Part shown: positions 8,838-15,500 of the stretch, in pieces
How the letters are laid out: each line of letters starts with the position of its first letter
Numbering within the stretch: the first letter of the stretch is position 1
DNA from: Komagataeibacter kakiaceti JCM 25156
Lineage (GTDB): Bacteria; Pseudomonadota; Alphaproteobacteria; Acetobacterales; Acetobacteraceae
DNA length: 15,546 nucleotides
Direction of reading: 5' to 3'
Assembly (NCBI RefSeq): GCF_000613305.1
Contig: NZ_BAIO01000022.1
Coordinates: forward strand, 1 to 15,546
Notes under the pieces: generated by a model
Told to the model about the DNA's origin: nothing
Database searches by the model: none
What the model saw: the letters and a program-made list of their open reading frames with translations, nothing else
Made by a program: the position numbers and the translations under genes

Positions 8838-8859
8838 GCATGGAAAGACATTTCCATGC
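8838..8859 (+). terminator. Hairpin terminator after the 80-aa gene
   Basis: Perfect 9-bp stem, GCATGGAAA paired with TTTCCATGC, around loop GACA, beginning 17 bases after the stop codon. The downstream T tract is short (CTTTTC about 12 bases later), so termination efficiency is uncertain. Confidence 0.5.
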
Positions 8860-8965
8860 CCCGTATGCCTTTTCCCGATCCACCGATCTGTTCCCGTGTA
8901 TTGAGAGAAGCTTTTACTGTTTTTATAAACGGCGCGCCCCAGCCTTACTTCCCGCCCGTAAGGAA

Positions 8966-9600
8966 CTAATGGGACAGCCCCGGCAATACCGCCTTGAGCC
9001 CGGCGATCACCATACCCACGGAAATGGCCAGCAGGATCATGCCCATGAGGCGCGTCGTTATGGTGCGCATCGTCTCGCTCATGACTTTCCCGATTTCCGA
9101 GGCGAAGAACAGCGTTATGAACAGGACAAGAAGTATTCCCGCAATAATTCCCCCTACTTCAAGCATATCGATCAGCGGACCGGGATGCCCGGTATAGATA
9201 ATGATGGTTGCGATCGTGCCGGGGCCAATCAGCATGGGGAAAGTCAGGGGGTAGAAGGCCAGCCCCGACAGGTTCTGCAACTGGGCCTGTTCCTGATGGC
9301 TGCCCTGATGCGAGGGAATATTGCTGCCATTCAGCATGGACCATGAGATCTGGCCAGAACAATGCCGCCCGCCACGCGGAACTGGTCAATGGTGATGCCA
9401 AAGAAACTGATGATCTTCTGCCCCGCCAGCAGGATGACCAGACACATGATGGCCGAGAAAAGCGTGACCTTGATGGCAAGCACCCGTTGCTGGGCCACCG
9501 AAAATCCCGATGTCATCGCCAGAAACACGGGCAGGCTCAGGAAAGGATTCATGATGGCGAGAAAAGTGCCGAGCGCCTTGACGATTTCCGTATGGTCCAA
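8966..9600 (-). pseudogene. MarC-family (UPF0056) integral membrane protein with a one-base frameshift
   Basis: The N-terminal part (TTG 9600 downward) reads IVKALGTFLAIMNPFLSLPV and, later, DQFRVAGGIVLA; it then runs off frame into RSHGPC and a stop at 9331-9333. The neighbouring frame resumes at once with ISWSMLNGS, GLAFYPLTFPMLIGPGTIAT and a C-terminal membrane segment, ending at 8966. Together they make about 211 residues with six hydrophobic segments, the normal MarC size. The MNPF near the N-terminus and the PLTFPMLIGPGTI motif are family signatures. Inserting one C in CTGGCC-AGATC (one G near 9352-9353 on the plus strand) restores VLAQISWSMLNG. The start codon appears to be TTG, since no ATG is available before the upstream stop. 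MarC proteins are inner-membrane proteins of unknown transport role, despite their original link to antibiotic resistance. Confidence 0.83.
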
Positions 9601-9714
9601 TGGTTGGAATCTTTCGTAGTATGCAGATTATGTCAGGAAAAAACTGAATACCTCATACGGTCACAATTCCTGGCTGCCAACCTTTTTACACTGCGGTGAC
9701 AGCAGGGAAGATAT

Positions 9715-9737
9715 GTGTTTCCAACCATGGGAAACAC
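9715..9737. terminator. Hairpin downstream of the DUF72 gene
   Basis: Arms GTGTTTCC and GGAAACAC, 8 bp, with a 7-base loop, located 23 bases beyond the DUF72 stop on its strand. No T tract follows, so it may instead stabilise the 3' end of the transcript. Confidence 0.3.
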
Positions 9738-9759
9738 CGTGTTCCCATCGGCCACCAGA

Positions 9760-10503
9760 TCATGCGTTTGCGGGATGGTCCCTGACCAGTGCTTCCATTA
9801 GCTCCAGCGCGTTCCGCATGGCGGCGCCATGGGTGGTGTTATCGTAGATTGTCCAGACATCGGTGCCCGCCATGGCGCGTGAAGCAACATCCTTTGCCTG
9901 AGCTGCGATGGCCTCCTTCCCATAAGGTGACTCATACATCCGTGGGGAACCATGCAGCCGGAAATAGACAAGGCCGCTCCATCCACCCGGTTGCGCCGCC
10001 TGCGGCAGGCGGGCCGGGTCCGCCACGACGCGCGATATCTGCTGCCTGCGCAACATCTGGTCGACTTCTGGCTGGAACCAACTGGCGTGCCTTGGCTCCA
10101 GAACAATGGCCCCCGGGATCGCGGCTTTCAGATCAGTCATGAAGCGTTCGGCGACATCACCGCGATAGGCAAGGCTGGGAGGTAGCTGGACCAGGATGGG
10201 ACCGCGCCTATCGCCCAGGCCATCCGTTTCCTCGGCAAAGCGTTCGATCAGCGCCTGGCACCCGATCAGACGGCGTTCATGCGTGATCGTTCCGGGCAGC
10301 TTGACGGAGAAGCGGAATGCGGGCGGCACGCTCGCCGCCCAGCGTTCATAGGTCGTGCGCCGGTGCGGTCGATAAAAACTGCTGTTGATCTCGACAGCCG
10401 AAAAGCGCGCGCCATAACGTTCAAGATGCGTACCGCCCAAAGGAAACGCCCCGGCCAGCGCGGACGGGATCGACCAGCCCGCGACGCCAATGCGAATGGA
10501 CAT
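9760..10503 (-). CDS. DUF72 domain protein (YecE family)
   Basis: A complete 247-residue DUF72 (COG1801, YecE-like) protein with a TIM-barrel-type fold expected for the family. Diagnostic stretches in order: IRIGVAGWSIP at the N-terminus, FSAVEINSSFYRPHRRTTYERW (given here as AVEINSSFYRP plus TYERW, ~36-55), FRFSVKLPGTITHERRL (~63-80), ILVQLPPSLAY (~102-112), IVLEPRHASWF (~131-141), YFRLHGSPRMYESPYG (~180) and WTIYDNTTHGAAMRNALEL near the end. The function of the family is not established. Start: ATG 10503 is preceded by GGGGGGA about seven bases upstream, a strong ribosome binding site. The frame is intact. It lies upstream of the marC-like gene on the same strand, 159 bases apart, so co-transcription is possible but not required. 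Confidence 0.93.
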   Translation of the reverse strand: MSIRIGVAGWSIPSALAGAFPLGGTHLERYGARFSAVEINSSFYRPHRRTTYERWAASVPPAFRFSVKLPGTITHERRLIGCQALIERFAEETDGLGDRRGPILVQLPPSLAYRGDVAERFMTDLKAAIPGAIVLEPRHASWFQPEVDQMLRRQQISRVVADPARLPQAAQPGGWSGLVYFRLHGSPRMYESPYGKEAIAAQAKDVASRAMAGTDVWTIYDNTTHGAAMRNALELMEALVRDHPANA

Positions 10504-10591
10504 GAGCGGTTCCCCCCATAATCACCAGCATACGCCCGCCCGAAACATGATCCGGCGCGCGGGAAACCGGATCCACAAACATCCTGTAATC

Positions 10592-10676
10592 ATAAGAAAG
10601 TTTTGGTGAAGCTTTTTTCAAAAAGCTTTCAGCGACCGCCGTCTTTCTAAAAAAAGGCAGCACCCGAAAACCTTTA
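10592..10676. repeat. Double-hairpin intergenic repeat, copy 2 (inverted relative to copy 1)
   Basis: Aligns along its length with the reverse complement of 8231-8314: flank AAGTTTTGGTG, a perfect hairpin AAGCTTTTT / AAAAAGCTT (10609-10628), a degenerate GCCGTCTTT / AAAGGCAGC hairpin (about 10638-10661), then CCCGAAAACCTTTAT. The second stem is decayed compared with copy 1. It sits between the DUF72 start and the broken end of the DUF932 gene, so part of the DUF932 3' end may have been lost at this element. Confidence 0.75.
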
Positions 10677-10717
10677 TCGTGTTTCATTCGAAAGCACGAA
10701 CATCGCGCATTCCCGTA

Positions 10718-11055
10718 ACGCAGGTACGACGATGGCGCGGCGACCAGGCTGCACATCTGGCCGAAGGACCAGTGTGTGGGTGCGATCGGGTCATTCTGCC
10801 TGGTACGCGCTCGGCATTGTCGCGCGAGGCCTCGACGCGAATGGCGCGGCTCTCCACCGTGCGGGCTGTAGCCCGATCCGCCCGCGCCAGTGTCGCGGCA
10901 TGCAGGTCGGACAGCGACAGGTAGCGCTCGTCATCCGGACGCGAGAACCATTCGGACGAGACGCGGGCGCTGCGTTCGCCACGGGAGGGATCAATCCGGA
11001 AGCCGCCGGAAGCTGCACTATGGTACGCAGGGGGCAGGATGGTGGTCGTGGTCAT
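10718..11055 (-). pseudogene. DUF932 gene remnant: N-terminal part only, also frameshifted
   Basis: Starts at ATG 11055 with a strong ribosome binding site (AGAGGAGA, about eight bases upstream) and reads MTTTTILPPAYHSAASGGF, ERYLSLSDLHAATLARADRA and SRAIRVEASRDNAER. This is the N-terminus of the plasmid/phage-like DUF932 family. At about 10801-10812 the frame is lost. In the next frame the family sequence continues as NDPIAPTHWSFGQMCSLVAA and PSSYLR to about 10718, and there homology stops. Full-length members have several hundred residues, so two thirds or more are missing, and the break lies some 40 bases from the double-hairpin repeat. DUF932 genes are commonly carried on plasmids and integrated elements of alphaproteobacteria, next to ParB-like genes, so this points to a former mobile element. 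The function is unknown. Confidence 0.72.
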
Positions 11056-11480
11056 GGAAAACTCTCCTCTGATGCCGGTTATTCGGCACAGAAGGCGAAG
11101 CCGACCTCTTCCTCTGATCACCACTTCCCACGCGGATTCCCATCCAACCCCAGAACACCCAGGCCCTCGTTCCGGAACCCGCCTTCCCCGTCACCTACCG
11201 GAAATCACGACTGCAATGGGGGGGCAAGCGGAAGGTCGGCTATTAGGCGGAAAATAGAAGAGCTGCCATTGGTGCTATCGCACATTCATGATGGCACCCT
11301 GCAAGATCGAGTATTTATAATCCACACTTATCCACCCGAAAAACGCAGGATATGGACATAATCGTATCAAACCGACACAGATCTATTCGTCGGCGCATTG
11401 GTACCGAAGGAGACGTTTATCCCCTAGAGAAATGCGACCGACCTATCCTTAAACCGCCACCTTAACATGCTCGTAGAGTT
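11056..11480. other. Intergenic stretch between the DUF932 remnant and the HEPN gene
   Basis: About 425 bases without a convincing gene. It holds the 5' leader of the DUF932 gene at its left end. From about 11250 rightward it becomes less GC-rich, marking the left edge of the DUF262-HEPN cassette. A 38-codon frame from ATG 11353 has no usable ribosome binding site. Two DnaA-box-like words occur at 11318-11336. Nothing here can be assigned firmly. Confidence 0.4.
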
Positions 11481-12086
11481 TCACGCCACTAGACGCGCTG
11501 CTGCGCCTTTCGAAAAAGCGATCCATTCGATATAACGCTTGGCGCCGCCAGTGCCATATTGCAGTGCGGCTTCCAGTACGTCGATCTTGGCAGAGGCGCC
11601 AATGATGCCCGTTCCCCGGACAGCGAGCGCCGATCTCTTAGATTTATGCGCGATAAAGTTTCGCACATGCCGAAGTTCTTCGATAGGCCAAGGGGTTACC
11701 CCAAGCTCAGCCGCAATCTGCGGTTGGTTCGAAACGCCAAGTCGCATGGAAGCATCAATGGCCCTAGTTGGCAAATACCAGTCCGGTTCAAACTGTTGTC
11801 TACGATAGGTTCCAATTAATCTGTGAGCAGCCTCCTCCCTCGAACGCAAGCTAGGATAGCTTCTCGAAATGATCAGACCATTACCGTTTTCGAAATTGCC
11901 GGTTGCGCTGTCCAAGATGAGGTTCCGGACGAAAAGCTCCCATTCAATCTGAATCTGCATGAGCGCCTTCTCAGCAGCAAATATTTGCGCGGAAGTTTTG
12001 TTCGTCGTCGCATCGACTACCTCGATTATCTCGGAAAGACGGTCCAGACGGTCGAAGAAACGAGGTAGCCTACGCGCCAGCAACAT
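11481..12086 (-). CDS. HEPN-domain protein, putative ribonuclease partner of DUF262
   Basis: A 201-residue, largely helical protein. The key observation is HVRNFIAHKS, with Arg142 and His147: the R-x4-H motif, with a polar residue directly after the arginine, that marks catalytically active HEPN ribonucleases. The N-terminal half (EIIEVVDATTNKTSAQIFAA, then EWELFVRNLIL) has the long amphipathic helices expected of a HEPN bundle and recalls the MAE_28990/MAE_18760 HEPN-like group, though I cannot confirm that subfamily. It lacks signal peptide and membrane segments, so is cytoplasmic. I chose ATG 12086 over the earlier TTG at 12095. The start lies inside the last codons of the DUF262 gene (17-base overlap), which implies translational coupling. 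HEPN proteins often act as toxins or antiviral RNases held in check by a partner gene; that role here is an inference. Confidence 0.72.
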   Translation of the reverse strand: MLLARRLPRFFDRLDRLSEIIEVVDATTNKTSAQIFAAEKALMQIQIEWELFVRNLILDSATGNFENGNGLIISRSYPSLRSREEAAHRLIGTYRRQQFEPDWYLPTRAIDASMRLGVSNQPQIAAELGVTPWPIEELRHVRNFIAHKSKRSALAVRGTGIIGASAKIDVLEAALQYGTGGAKRYIEWIAFSKGAAARLVA

Positions 12087-13136
12087 CAGCCGCAATCGCT
12101 TTCACAACAGTCTCAAAACGGATTTTCCGAGAGGAAATACGGTGCGTCGTGCTCTTTGTGGCAGTTACAAACTGAGAAAGCGGGCCTTGTTCCTCGGAAG
12201 CGTCATCGAAAGCCTGTGCCAGGGTTGCGAGATTGACAGAAGCTCTATCCCAGCTAACCCCGCATCGGGCAAACTGATTCACGCCCGCTGAGAGTGACGA
12301 CACCGGCATATATCCTTTCAAGAAAGCTACCGCAGCGAACAGAATCAGGAAATTCGGTGCATCGTAAAATGTCGACTCAGCAAAGTCATTTTGTGTGTGA
12401 TCGAGGATTTCGGCGATAACCTCATCCAGATGTTCTCGGAAAAGGGAAAAGTAATCGTCATCTTTCGACTTATTTTCCTTATAATAGCGTGTAATCTGAG
12501 CTTCTCCTCCATCGCCGAGACCCCGATCCAACGTGATAAACATCTCAGCGATCAATGTCGTGTTCTTTAGCCGAACCGTGTCCCGTGTCGAGACTACTTT
12601 TAGTTCTCCCCAGAGGACTGCCCATCGGCGCGCCGCTTCGTATATGGCCCATTTCACCGGCTCGGAGAACTCAGCGTGCCTCAACTCCGCCGGCGTTACT
12701 TTCACGCTGTAGGAATTTAGACGAGCAAAGACCTCGAGAACGTCTGCATCAGAAGCATTCACCAGCTGAACGACAGGGATGCGATATGCAAGAAACTGCT
12801 CCTGATCCTCGATAGATAGATCGCGATATGTCTTGCCTTTGAAGTTTGGAGACTTCGAAGTAAGTTTGAGATTGCCCCCAGCGAACTCCAAGATCGCACG
12901 TAGCCGCTGTTGTCCGTCGACGACTTCCCGCAAGGTCGTTTGCGACTGTGGGTTCAGCTTTGTGCGGAAGTAGACCTGAGGCATGGGCAGGTCATTCAAG
13001 ATGGTGTCAATGAGAAAAACCTTCGCCGAGGGGCTCCAGACTGAACTCGTTGAAACTCGGGAGCCAAGACCAATTGCTTTTTGGCCTGCCATTCGATGAA
13101 GTCTGAGACAGTGTAGGTCTGCGGGATGCTCGACAT
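12070..13136 (-). pseudogene. DUF262 domain protein (GmrS/ParB-like N-domain) with a one-base frameshift near the N-terminus
   Basis: From ATG 13136 (ribosome binding site AAGGA six bases upstream) the frame reads MSSIPQTYTVSDFIEWQAKK and QLVLAPEFQR, a standard DUF262 N-terminus. One base then appears to be missing at 13046/13047. In the next frame the family continues as SVWSPSAKVFLIDTIL, LPMPQVYFRT, the signature DGQQRLRAILEF (Asp74 to Arg78 after correction) and FARLNSYSVKVTPAELRHAE, down to the stop at 12070. Restoring FQRRSVWSPSAK gives a 355-residue protein. DUF262 has a ParB/sulfiredoxin-like fold and is the NTP-using half of GmrSD, BrxU and SspE defence proteins. Here the usual DUF1524 HNH nuclease domain is absent and the overlapping HEPN gene takes its place. 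Without correction, a shorter protein could start near 13092 but would lack the conserved N-terminal strand. Confidence 0.82.
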
Positions 13137-13500
13137 GGTGGTTCCTTGCCCCAACTGATGGAGTATTATAGCTGATCTTTATATGGCCGCCATTTCAGTT
13201 CCAGGCTAGACCAGATGCAACGAATGTTCGGCGTCGTCAGTCTCAATAGGCGCAATGCGGCGCATGCATCGGCCAGCTCACTGACTTTTCCGGCAGTCGT
13301 CTGTGATCAAGTTTTATCTGCCGCGAATGCCGGAGGGGTGCTGGTCCGATTTCGGCGCAACTCGACCAGTCAATTCTAAACAAGTCGCGTCCGTTATATG
13401 GAACCCTTTGCACATAATGCATGTCCGACATAAGGCGTAAACGGGCATCACGAATTTGGATTATCTTTCTGACACGACATTCAATGGAAATTTCGGGCCT
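13137..13500. other. Gene-free stretch upstream of the DUF262 gene
   Basis: About 364 bases in which I cannot support a gene. It presumably carries the cassette promoter near its left end, in the AT-rich stretch around 13160-13185. Short frames exist (54 codons from ATG 13215 on the plus strand; 62 codons from ATG 13431 on the minus strand), but neither has a ribosome binding site or recognisable similarity. It marks the boundary between the DUF262-HEPN cassette and the run of gene fragments. Confidence 0.4.
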
Positions 13501-13828
13501 TCACAATGATATTTTCGGCAGATCTGTCTGATCGAGGCTAGAGAGTGCGTGTAACGACCGGTTTCCCACATCGGCTAGCAGGTGGGAAAGATCCACAATC
13601 TCACGCGTCACGAGATGCACCACCTCCCCTTCCTTCTGCAGTCGCCCGACAACCCCCAGCATCTGGCCTGACAAGACCACCCAGCGGAAACGCTCGAACA
13701 TATCGGGCCAGATGATCACGTTGAGCGCCGCCGTCTCATCCTCCAGCGTCATGAACACCACACCCTCGGCTGAACCGGGTCGCTGGCGGACCAGCACCAG
13801 TCCAGCCACCGACAGGCTGCGCCTGTCC
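13501..13828 (-). pseudogene. dnaE2: Error-prone DNA polymerase DnaE2/ImuC remnant (C-terminal OB-fold only)
   Basis: Only the last ~109 residues of DnaE2 survive. They contain the OB-fold region of the family: RRSLSVAGLVLVRQRPGSAE, GVVFMTLEDETAALNVIIWP, DMFERFRWVVLSGQMLGVVG and GEVVHLVTREIVDLSHLL, ending in LPKISL and a TGA at 13501. Full-length DnaE2 has over 1000 residues and works with ImuA and ImuB in damage-induced mutagenesis; this piece lacks the polymerase domain entirely. The open frame extends to 13923, but beyond about 13828 it is the antisense of a MmyB-like regulator, so the homology boundary is sharp. The fragment cannot make an active polymerase. The extra upstream codons could allow a small OB-fold protein to be expressed, but no ribosome binding site supports that. 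Confidence 0.83.
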
Positions 13829-14462
13829 CGGGCCTCAGCACGACGTGGTATACGTGGCTGGAACAGGGTCGGAATGTCTCCTGTTCGGCGACGACACTGG
13901 CGCGTATTGCCACGGCTCTGCATCTGTCCCTTGCGGAAAGGCTCTATCTATCGAACTGGCCCAGTTGAAGGATCCCGATGCCTCACGGCCAGTCACCGCA
14001 TCCAGTCTTCCCGAACCCGTCCGGACTTTCCCGGAGCAGGTGACCATGCCCTGTTATGTGCTGGATCCCCTGTGGAATGCCTGCGTCGCCAACAAAGCGG
14101 CCCGGCGTCTCTTCGTCGGATGGCTGGACAGTGAGGAGCGCAACCTGCTGCGCTACGTCTTTCTCGACCCTGCAGCCCGAACCTTGCTGGACGAATGGGA
14201 AGGCAGTGCCCGACGGGTTCTTGCCGAATTCCGGGCTGCCAGCATCCGTGGTGACACGCATCTGGTGGAAACACTCGTGCAGGAGCTTCGATCCCGAAGT
14301 CCGGATTTTGAACGGCTGTGGCATAATCAGAGTGTATTGCTACGAGAAGGCGGCCCTCGCCGGTTTCGACATCCAACTGATGGGCCATTGGACTTTGACC
14401 AGACCACCCTCACCTTCACGACATGGCCGCACTACCAGCTGGTAACACTCAAGCCCCGATGA
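13829..14462 (+). pseudogene. XRE-family regulator with MmyB-like ligand-binding domain: N-terminally truncated and frameshifted
   Basis: Homology begins abruptly inside the helix-turn-helix domain: GLSTTWYTWLEQGRNVS, then LARIATALHLSLAERLYLS. One base is missing at about 13951-13953. The next frame then gives ELAQLKDPDASRP, the MmyB-type ligand-binding domain (MPCYVLDPLWNACVANKAAR, SEERNLLRYVFLDPAARTLL, WEGSARRVLAEFRAA, SPDFERLWHNQSV, RRFRHPTDGPLDF) and a stop at 14460-14462. The missing part is the first one and a half helices of the HTH plus the start codon and promoter, replaced by DnaE2 sequence on the opposite strand. Such regulators usually control a neighbouring oxidoreductase or membrane gene. 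The stop overlaps the next gene in an ATGA, so the original operon order downstream is preserved. Confidence 0.82.
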
Positions 14463-14822
14463 ACACTTTCGAAATCCTGCTCCCACATTATGATTTTTCT
14501 GAACGTCACGCGATTTTCATTCGTGGTCAGGCATCTGATATTCTCGATGCCGTTGCGGCTTTCCGCATACAGAATGATCCCCTTGTGCGCCAGATTATCC
14601 GTCTGCGTGAACTTCCTGGCCGACTGATGAAGCGCCTGTCCGCCCCGCCACTGGATCTTGAAGATTTTACGCTTCTGGCGCGTACCGGACACGCACTTGC
14701 CTATGGTCTGGTCGGAGCGTTCTGGCATGCCGATTATGGACTTCGCACCATTCCTTCTCCTGACGCTTTCATGGCTGTACGGGAGGGAGATCTCTGCAAA
14801 CTGGTTCTTGGCTTTACTGTCG
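14459..14822 (+). pseudogene. Fragment of an unnamed conserved protein family (N-terminal ~120 residues)
   Basis: Starts at ATG 14459, overlapping the regulator's TGA by the four bases ATGA, the signature of translational coupling. The residues read LLPHYDFSERHAIFIRGQAS, then IIRLRELPGRLMKRL, LARTGHALAYGLVGAFWHAD and GDLCKLVLGFTV. I recognise the pattern as a conserved hypothetical family in which PHYDxSERH, a GLVGxFW block and a KxxxxFxV block occur, but know no function for it. Relatives continue for about 50 more residues with a second half that is absent here. After about 14822 the frame has no family similarity and runs on only as a chance extension to 14956, while a GST tail appears in another frame. 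Read as a C-terminally truncated gene. Confidence 0.6.
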
Positions 14823-14927
14823 TGTCCATTAGCAAGAACAGGTGTCGCCTCATACCCTGCTCTGCAACGCTGGTTCGAACGGGTTCGTGCGTTGCCCGAT
14901 TTTATACGGATGCCTGGCCTGTCATGA
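14823..14927 (+). pseudogene. Possible glutathione S-transferase C-terminal remnant
   Basis: In the frame ending at TGA 14925-14927 the residues read PLARTGVASYPALQRWFERV and RALPDFIRMPGLS. The YPALxxWFERVxALPxF pattern is the last helix region of GST-family proteins. Nothing GST-like (thioredoxin-fold domain, catalytic residue) is present upstream, where the preceding fragment lies in a different frame. It appears to be about 33 codons of a lost gene, joined at roughly 14822. Confidence 0.5.
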
Positions 14928-14959
14928 TGCAATATCCTCGATACCGGCGATGTTAACCG

Positions 14960-15082
14960 GGTGAGCGATTACGTTACGAAACAGCATGCTTCATGCAGAT
15001 TTTTGCCTTCACACTGGCCTATGCATATGGAGGCTGGACCAGCGTCTGCCTGCTCGGCACAGGGCTTGGCCTCTCAGACTAA
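14960..15082 (+). pseudogene. Possible C-terminal remnant of a membrane transporter (MFS-like)
   Basis: An open stretch ending at TAA 15080-15082 reads FAFTLAYAYGGWTSVCLLGT and GLGLSD. The GGWxSVCLLG pattern resembles the last transmembrane helix of some major facilitator transporters. It is far too short to identify securely, and no upstream part is present. I list it because it fits the series of gene tails in this region; chance similarity is a real alternative. Confidence 0.25.
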
Positions 15083-15113
15083 CGCTGGCGTGCCTCGAAA
15101 AGCGGAAAGCGTA

Positions 15114-15491
15114 TTATGAGGACAGATCGATGACGATCTTTCCAAAGTGCTTCGCGCTCTGAAGATAGTCGTAGGCCTCACCTACCTGTTCGAAAGGAAA
15201 GACCCTGTCGATGACAGGATGGATCTCCTGGTGAGTCAGAAACGCATTCATTTCCCGAAAGTGGTCACGAGAGCCCACAGTAATTCCGTCAATGCTGGCA
15301 TTGGTGCTGCGGATGCGATCGATATCCGGGCGCGGCCCGAAGCCGGTCAGCACGCCTATCTGGGCAATGTGGCCACCGGCCCCGATCGATTTGATGGATC
15401 GGGGGTAGGTCTCCGGTCCGCCCAGTTCCAGGACATGGCTGACACCGTCTCCATGGGTATCTGATAAGTCAGATACCACTGATATCAGAGT
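15114..15491 (-). pseudogene. Zinc-type alcohol dehydrogenase (MDR superfamily) C-terminal remnant
   Basis: About 120 residues of the C-terminal part of a medium-chain dehydrogenase/reductase: GVSHVLELGGPETYPRSIKS, AGGHIAQIGVLTGF, GSRDHFREMNAFL, HPVIDRVFPFEQVGEAYDYL and HFGKIVIDLSS, ending at TAA 15114. Intact NAD(P)-dependent alcohol dehydrogenases of this type are about 330-340 residues. The catalytic zinc-binding N-terminal domain and the glycine-rich nucleotide-binding motif are absent, because the frame stops at 15492-15494 just upstream, and beyond that lies the leader of a divergent LysR gene. It cannot be an active enzyme. A GTG at 15479 could serve as a start, but no ribosome binding site supports it. 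The loss of the 5' two thirds looks like a deletion ending near 15490. Confidence 0.83.
15456..15477. promoter_or_regulatory. Perfect palindrome upstream of the LysR gene
   Basis: Arms GGTATCTGA and TCAGATACC, 9 bp each, around TAAG. It lies 24 bases before the LysR ATG, partly within codons of the alcohol dehydrogenase fragment. It may be a LysR autoregulatory site, or a consequence of the deletion junction. Confidence 0.35.
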
Positions 15492-15500
15492 TCACATTCC

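Noticed and set aside
8943..8963. CCTTAC/GTAAGG hairpin just after the MarC stop, considered as its terminator
   Set aside because: Only six base pairs with a nine-base loop and no T tract on the MarC strand.
11318..11336. Two DnaA-box-like words (TAATCCACA and TTATCCACC), possible replication origin
   Set aside because: Only two imperfect copies, with no iterons and no rep gene in the window; expected by chance.
10732..11361. 209-codon plus-strand frame
   Set aside because: Antisense to the DUF932 remnant over its left half, with no ribosome binding site and no recognisable domain.
13215..13379. 54-codon plus-strand frame upstream of the DUF262 gene
   Set aside because: No ribosome binding site and no recognisable similarity; overlaps an equally unsupported minus-strand frame at 13243-13431.
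13385..13435. Possible resolvase res-like site (CGTCCG and TGTCCGACA words)
   Set aside because: No resolvase or transposase gene nearby, and the spacing does not match a res site I can name.
13501..13923. 140-codon frame taken as a complete small OB-fold protein
   Set aside because: The first ~31 codons are antisense to the MmyB-like gene; only the part below 13828 is DnaE2-like, so it is better read as a truncated dnaE2.
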